This document shows, in pieces, positions 5,910-8,953 of a stretch of DNA of 8,953 nucleotides (its first letter is position 1; every line of letters begins with the position of its first letter). The notes below the pieces were generated by a model that saw only the letters and a list, made by a program, of their open reading frames with translations, was not told the origin of the DNA and did not search any database. The position numbers and the translations under genes were made by a program. This DNA comes from Opitutia bacterium (GTDB lineage Bacteria > Verrucomicrobiota > Verrucomicrobiia > Opitutales > Opitutaceae): contig JANXWT010000414.1 in the NCBI GenBank assembly GCA_025351035.1, positions 1-8,953 on the forward strand, written 5' to 3'.

Positions 5910-6484
5910 GCTTGTGCGACAGTGCGACGGAGCCGCGAGTAGATGATGATGTGCGTGGCGATGATCAGCGGCACCAGGAAGGTGGGCAGCAGGCTCAGCG
6001 GGAGATAGGTGAGCGCGCGCATCTGCGACGCGTCTGTGAAACCGAGGCGCGCGGCAGTGACAACGACCATCATCATGTCGACGAAGCCGATGACGTTCCA
6101 GATCGTGATCGCGCGACGGCGGGTGGCTTCCGCCATTGGCACGACGCAGACGAGCAGCGCGAGTGTGGCGACGGTGATGTCGCCCCAGCCGCCGGGCACG
6201 GCGAACGCATAGGGCAGTTCACCGCGTTGGTAGAGGAGCAGGAAATAGATGCCGACGAATCGCGTGACGTGGAGCAGGACAAGTGCGCGGAGATCGAGAC
6301 TGCTGAGCCACGCGCGGAGGGCGGTGGTCTTGAAATAGACGAGCAGCACGAGCGCGGTCAGCGCGAAAAGCAGGCCCTGCACGGCGGGCATGGGGAGGCG
6401 TTGGAGCCAGAGATAATTGCCGGCTGCGAGAGCGGCGATGAGCCAAAGCCAGATGGCGATGCGAATGGGGAGTGGAGTGGGCAT
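5906..6484 (-). CDS. Conserved hypothetical six-helix membrane protein
   Basis: From ATG 6484 the product has 192 residues and about six hydrophobic segments: AIWLWLIAALAAGNYLWL, VQGLLFALTALVLLVYF, LVLLHVTRFVGIYFLLLY, ITVATLALLVCVVPM, IWNVIGFVDMMMVVVTAA and LSLLPTFLVPLIIATHIIIY. The segment TRFVGIYFLLLYQRGELPYA followed by FAVPGGWGDI is a pattern recalled from uncharacterised membrane proteins of several phyla (arginine and glycine in the third helix, then LPxxFAxPxGxGD in the loop), but no function is attached to it. The open frame extends upstream to 6568, but that part is low-complexity repeat DNA and ATG 6484 places the first helix where expected. The stop overlaps the start of the DUF4199 gene, so both form one operon. 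Function unknown. Confidence 0.78.
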   Translation of the reverse strand: MPTPLPIRIAIWLWLIAALAAGNYLWLQRLPMPAVQGLLFALTALVLLVYFKTTALRAWLSSLDLRALVLLHVTRFVGIYFLLLYQRGELPYAFAVPGGWGDITVATLALLVCVVPMAEATRRRAITIWNVIGFVDMMMVVVTAARLGFTDASQMRALTYLPLSLLPTFLVPLIIATHIIIYSRLRRTVAQA

Positions 6485-6650
6485 GGGGATGGCGGAAAGT
6501 TGAGAGCTGAGAGTAGCACCGTTGCTGGCTGCTGCCAGCCCGGTGTTTGTCCGGGCGTCGCCCGACAAAAGAGCGAAGAGTCTAGAGCTGAGAGGTCGGA
6601 AGTTTCACCACGAAGACACCGTGGTGCAGAGAAGAAGGAGGAGCGGTGGC
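6485..6650. repeat. Repeat-rich intergenic region with three hairpins and an 11-bp direct repeat
   Basis: This gap between two minus-strand genes holds three separate inverted repeats. The first is GCTGGC/GCCAGC (6524-6539, perfect, 4-nt loop). The second is TTTGTC-GGGC/GCCC-GACAAA (6546-6569, ten pairs, one bulged C, loop GTC). The third is CACCACG/CGTGGTG (6606-6626, perfect, 7-nt loop). AGAGCTGAGAG occurs twice (6503-6513 and 6584-6594), bracketing the first two. None is followed by a U-tract on the minus strand, so canonical terminators are not supported. The third resembles a dispersed intergenic repeat (accacgaagacac type) known from many environmental bacteria. No convincing coding frame is present. 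Confidence 0.7.
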
Positions 6651-7394
6651 TCAGGGTTTCGGCGGCGGAGGTTCGCTGAGTTTTTTCAGGCGCTCCATCA
6701 GATCGTCGCTGGCCTTGGTGGCGGCGGGGCCGGTGAGCGGATTCGCCGGGGCCGCAGGAAGCTGGCCGGTCATCTGCGTCTGGGCGATGAGCTGGCGCGC
6801 GACCTCGGCGTTGCGACCCTGAGGGAAGCGCACGAGGTATTCGTTCCAGCGCGCAATGGCCTCTTGCGGCTGGCCGAGCAGCTCGGTGTAGATGCCGGCC
6901 TGGTTGAAGAGACTGAACTCGTGCTGCGGGTTCAACTTTTGCGCGAGCTGGTATTGCGCCAGCGCCTCAGGGGCGTGACCGGAGAAACGGTAGGCGTTGC
7001 CGAGGTCGGTGCGGATATCGGCGTCATCGGAGCCCAGCTTGATCGCAGACTCGTAGCAGCGGATCGCCTGCCCCCAGTCGCTGTGGTCGTAATGGAAATT
7101 TCCGAGTGCGCGGTCGGCTTGGGCGGGCGGCAGGCCGGCGGTGAGTTCGGGCGTGGGGAGGTGCGTATCGGCACCGGGGGATGGTATAGCCGCGGATGAG
7201 GCACCACTAGACGTTGTGACCCGTGCGCCGCCCTGTTGGAGCTTGGGCGCGAGAATCAGGTAAGTGCCGGCCGAGCCGATGAGCAGGCCGCAAAGCGTGC
7301 ACAGGAAATAGGTGAACCACGCGGGACTGGTGGTCGCGGCGGAAACCGGCGTTGAAGGAACCGCGGGCGCGGTAGGACGTTTCAATTTCGCCAT
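6651..7394 (-). CDS. Membrane-anchored TPR-repeat protein
   Basis: The 247-residue product has a short basic and proline-rich N-terminus (MAKLKRPTAPAVPSTP), one hydrophobic helix (about residues 25-49, containing LCTLCGLLIGSAGTYLILAP), a Ser/Thr/Pro linker, three tetratricopeptide repeats (about 93-124, 125-158 and 159-193, with signatures such as WGQAIRCYESAIKL, LGNAYRFSGHAPEALAQY and LLGQPQEAIARWNEYL), and a proline-rich tail ending EPPPPKP. It is expected to be an N-in inner-membrane protein with a periplasmic TPR domain acting as a protein-interaction scaffold; the partner is unknown. ATG 7394 is preferred over an in-frame start at 7421 because MAKLK opens the conserved-looking part. It lies 23 bp downstream of the broken DUF2007 gene on the same strand. 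Confidence 0.85.
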   Translation of the reverse strand: MAKLKRPTAPAVPSTPVSAATTSPAWFTYFLCTLCGLLIGSAGTYLILAPKLQQGGARVTTSSGASSAAIPSPGADTHLPTPELTAGLPPAQADRALGNFHYDHSDWGQAIRCYESAIKLGSDDADIRTDLGNAYRFSGHAPEALAQYQLAQKLNPQHEFSLFNQAGIYTELLGQPQEAIARWNEYLVRFPQGRNAEVARQLIAQTQMTGQLPAAPANPLTGPAATKASDDLMERLKKLSEPPPPKP

Positions 7395-7441
7395 GACCGC
7401 AGTCTGGCGGACGAGGGTCACGCGTCCAGCGCGGAAGTTCT

Positions 7442-7474
7442 GGGAGCGGCGCGGCGGCGAGCGCCGGCCCTACA
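7442..7474. repeat. GC-rich imperfect palindrome ending CCCTACA
   Basis: The stretch contains GGCGC (7448-7452) pairing with GCGCC (7461-7465), and an alternative CGGC/GCCG pairing around GAGC, and ends in GGCCCTACA. The perfect palindrome at 3540-3562 ends in GCCCTACA in the same orientation, so the two are probably diverged members of one repeat family. This copy falls in the 3' tail of the broken DUF2007 frame, just before the TPR gene. Confidence 0.5.
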
Positions 7475-7487
7475 TTTCGGAAGAGGA

Positions 7488-7510
7488 ATCATCGCGGCCG
7501 CTGCGATGAT
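7488..7510 (-). terminator. Perfect 8-bp inverted repeat, possible weak terminator
   Basis: ATCATCGC (7488-7495) and GCGATGAT (7503-7510) form a perfect stem with a 7-nt loop. On the minus strand it is followed by TCCTCTTCC, a pyrimidine tract with few consecutive T, so intrinsic termination would be weak. It lies within the last codons of the reconstructed DUF2007 frame, about where members of that family normally end. Confidence 0.35.
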
Positions 7511-7604
7511 CTCGTGGGCGCGGGCGGCGTCTTCGTCGTTCACGTCGACTTTGATGCCGCCGAGGGCGACGACGGCGAGAGGGTCGTTGGTCACCATGAA
7601 CTCA

Positions 7605-7680
7605 AGAATCGTTCCCGCAGCTCGCTGCGGAATTCTGAGGCGCGGTTAGGGTGCCGCCCGGTTGCGGGCTGGGGGCGCCC
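7605..7680. mobile_element. 76-bp hairpin-rich insertion (MITE/REP-like) with 6-bp target duplication
   Basis: The segment is bounded by the direct repeat AACTCA at 7599-7604 and 7681-7686, and interrupts a DUF2007 coding frame; deleting it with one repeat copy (82 bp) restores the frame. It has no coding capacity. Its structure is modular: a stem-loop at 7605-7636 (CCGCAG-CTCG-CTGCGG core, with AGAAT/ATTCT outer arms), a second hairpin at 7656-7669 (GCCCG-GTTG-CGGGC), and a terminal palindrome GGGCGCCC (7673-7680). No long terminal inverted repeats are seen, so it resembles REP/BIME-like or other non-autonomous elements mobilised in trans more than a classical MITE. No transposase or RAYT gene is in the window. 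Confidence 0.65.
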
Positions 7681-7778
7681 AACTCATCGCGGACAAACGC
7701 CGCGAGTCCGCGGCCTTCGAGGAGCGCGCGGATCAGGTGGGCTTCTACGGCTTTGTTGACGGTGGCGACGGTGGTCAT

Positions 7779-7890
7779 GGGGAGAGAGGCAGAAATTTCT
7801 GACAGAATGGGCAGAATGGATTGAATGGGAATCCCGAACAAGGAACGGTGCGACGACGCACGCTGCTTGGTGGGCAGGCGTGGATTTTAT
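7779..7890. repeat. Intergenic repeat cluster: palindrome, 9-bp tandem repeat and hairpin
   Basis: The region upstream of the DUF2007 start contains the perfect 10-bp palindrome AGAAATTTCT (7791-7800). Three imperfect 9-bp tandem units follow (ACAGAATGG 7802-7810, GCAGAATGG 7811-7819, ATTGAATGG 7820-7828), then a hairpin GTGCG-ACGA-CGCAC (7848-7861). The gacagaatg-type tandem is similar to dispersed intergenic repeats remembered from other environmental genomes. No coding signal was seen apart from a 21-codon in-frame extension of the DUF2007 frame that merely translates the repeat. No clear promoter could be assigned. Confidence 0.6.
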
Positions 7891-7967
7891 TTTACCACGG
7901 ATCACACGGATTGAGTCGGATCAATCTCACGGAGTTTATCCGTAGGTATCCGTCAAATCCGTGGTCA
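7891..7967. repeat. Long inverted repeat of the CCACGGAT type
   Basis: ACCACGGAT (7894-7902) pairs perfectly with ATCCGTGGT (7957-7965), and ACGGAT (7906-7911) pairs with ATCCGT (7948-7953), separated by matching 3-nt internal loops, giving 15 pairs in an 18-position stem around a 36-nt inner loop. The short GGAT/ATCC modules recur inside. It lies just downstream of the TolC-like stop (7982-7984). There is no U-tract after the stem on the minus strand, so it is not a canonical terminator, although such a stem could protect a transcript 3' end. Similar (CCACGGATnnCACGGAT)-type elements occur between genes in many unrelated bacteria; their mobility and function are unresolved. Confidence 0.8.
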
Positions 7968-7981
7968 AGAAATCGTCCGAA

Positions 7982-8953
7982 TTAGGGCAGCGTCACGCCA
8001 TACCGCTGCAAGGAGCTGCCTTCGATGTGGTGGAGCGCGGCGAGGGAGGTGCTGAGGCTGACGCGCGACTGGAGCTCGTTGACGCGGGCGGTCTCGAGAT
8101 CGTTCTGGGACTCGAGCACCCGGCGGCTGGTCGAGAGGCCGGCTTCAAACTTGGCCTTCTCCAACTCGTATTGGCGCTGGCTGAGCTGGCTGGCCTGCGC
8201 GGCGATCTTCACGCTTTCGATGTTGGTCTCGACGGCGCGGACGGCGGTGCGGACCTGCAGCTCGATGGTCTGCTCGAGCTGGCGCACGCGCAGCGTCTGC
8301 TGCGAGAGCACGGAAAGATTCTGGCGGTAACGCGCCTTGTCGCCGAGCTGGCCCCACGGGTAGGTGAGCGAGAGATCGATCTGCCAGGAATTGTTCTGGC
8401 GGTTGAAGGCGTCGGAGAAGGCGTCGCTGGAGTTGCCGCGCTCGCCGTTGAAGCCGACGGCCCCGCCGACGCTGAGCGTGGGCTTGGTGGCGTCTTTGGA
8501 GACTTTGACGTCGAGCTTGCTCTGCTCGACCGCGGCGACGGCGGAGAGATAGTCGGGCTGGATCTGCTTGGCCATCTGGTAGGACGAGGCGAAGAGGGGA
8601 AGGTTGCCGTCGTAGTCGGCGAAGTGCGCGGCGCCGAGTGGAGCGTCGAGTTCGAACTGGCCGATGAGCGAGAGGAGATTTTGCTCGGTGTCCTTCACCG
8701 CTTGCTGGGCGAGGAGAACGCTGCGGCGGGCGTTGGCGACGCCGACCTCGGCCTGGAGCACGTCGAGATCGGTGGCGACGCCAGTGTCGCGGCGGGTCTT
8801 CGCCTCTTCCCAAAGGCGGTTGGCGAGGGCGAGGGAGAAGTTACGGACATCGAGTTGTTCGCGGGCGAACACGACGTTGTAGTAGGCGTCTTCGGTAGAC
8901 TGGATGACATCGAGCGCGCGGGCCTTGAAGTCGAGGTTGGCGCGGTCGAAGGC
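7982..8953 (-). CDS. TolC-family outer-membrane efflux protein, C-terminal part (runs off the right edge)
   Basis: The frame is open from the window edge at 8953 to TAA 7982-7984, giving 323 visible residues; the true start lies outside the window, and GTG 8872 is an internal valine codon. The sequence shows two long helical hairpin regions with alternating amphipathic heptads, such as NRLWEEAKTRRDTGVATDLD, VLQAEVGVANARRSVLLAQQ, RQLEQTIELQVRTAVRAVET and EKAKFEAGLSTSRRVLESQN. These carry the repeated (K/R)xxxGxxTxxDVLxAQ-like motif of outer-membrane efflux proteins (the second copy as FEAGLSTSRRVLESQNDL). Between them lies a beta-strand segment (SWQIDLSLTYPWGQ) typical of the membrane barrel. 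Trimeric TolC/OEP proteins form the outer-membrane channel of tripartite exporters. The adaptor and pump genes are not in the window; they may lie upstream of 8953. Confidence 0.92.
   Translation of the reverse strand, partial: AFDRANLDFKARALDVIQSTEDAYYNVVFAREQLDVRNFSLALANRLWEEAKTRRDTGVATDLDVLQAEVGVANARRSVLLAQQAVKDTEQNLLSLIGQFELDAPLGAAHFADYDGNLPLFASSYQMAKQIQPDYLSAVAAVEQSKLDVKVSKDATKPTLSVGGAVGFNGERGNSSDAFSDAFNRQNNSWQIDLSLTYPWGQLGDKARYRQNLSVLSQQTLRVRQLEQTIELQVRTAVRAVETNIESVKIAAQASQLSQRQYELEKAKFEAGLSTSRRVLESQNDLETARVNELQSRVSLSTSLAALHHIEGSSLQRYGVTLP

Larger units (their letters stand above)
7418..7778 (-). pseudogene. DUF2007-like gene interrupted by a small insertion
   Basis: Reading the minus strand from ATG 7778 gives MTTVATVNKAVEAHLIRALL then EGRGLAAFVRDE, the N-terminal half of a DUF2007 (putative signal-transducing) domain; the frame then degenerates and stops at 7602-7604. 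The matching C-terminal half, FMVTNDPLAVVALGGIKVDV then NDEDAARAHEIIA, lies in another frame directly after. The halves join exactly when 82 bp are removed (76-bp insert plus one copy of a 6-bp direct repeat), giving ...FVRDE-FMVTND... with the usual distance between the RDE and ALGGxKV motifs and a 92-codon frame ending at 7418. DUF2007 proteins are small cytoplasmic proteins of unknown role. The tail after HEII runs through a hairpin (7488-7510) and a GC repeat (7442-7474), so the natural C-terminus may also have been altered. The gene is likely inactive. Confidence 0.78.

Noticed and set aside
6485..7981. CRISPR array among the repeats of the right half
   Set aside because: The repeats are unrelated hairpins of different sequence, without regular spacing or unique spacers, and no cas gene is present.

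Overview
The window is GC-rich, densely coding bacterial chromosome with no phage, plasmid or CRISPR backbone. The protein families (Pit phosphate transport, MiaA, a YegS/BmrU-type lipid kinase, a REC-GGDEF protein, DUF4199, a TolC-like protein), the weak or absent Shine-Dalgarno sites, and several intergenic palindromes remembered from verrucomicrobial genomes suggest Verrucomicrobiota, possibly Opitutales. This placement is an inference of moderate to low confidence; no rRNA or ribosomal protein gene is present to confirm it.

Layout. Positions 1-913 (minus) hold a phosphate-uptake pair: a PhoU-like DUF47 protein followed by a Pit transporter that runs off the left edge. Positions 1040-1607 hold an intact tRNA-His(GTG) between two decayed tRNA-like copies, with a frameshifted GIY-YIG nuclease gene immediately after the intact tRNA. 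Positions 1725-3522 (plus) encode an endonuclease/exonuclease/phosphatase-fold protein and a response regulator with a diguanylate cyclase domain. A perfect GC palindrome separates the latter from a convergent lipid kinase (3574-4467, minus), which is divergent from miaA (4509-5429, plus) across only 41 bp.

The right half is all minus strand. A TolC-type outer-membrane protein enters from the right edge and ends at 7982. After a long inverted repeat come a broken DUF2007 gene, a membrane-anchored TPR protein, a repeat-rich gap, and a translationally coupled pair of small membrane proteins whose last gene overlaps the 3' end of miaA.

Two observations stand out. First, the DUF2007 reading frame is interrupted by a 76-bp hairpin-rich segment flanked by a 6-bp direct repeat (AACTCA); removing 82 bp restores an uninterrupted frame of the expected spacing, so this looks like a small non-autonomous element caught in a coding gene. 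Second, the tRNA-His locus looks like a site of repeated tRNA-fragment duplication associated with a GIY-YIG gene: tRNA 3'-half repeats bracket that gene, and both decayed copies share the same unusual anticodon-arm replacement. Most of the rest is ordinary housekeeping content.
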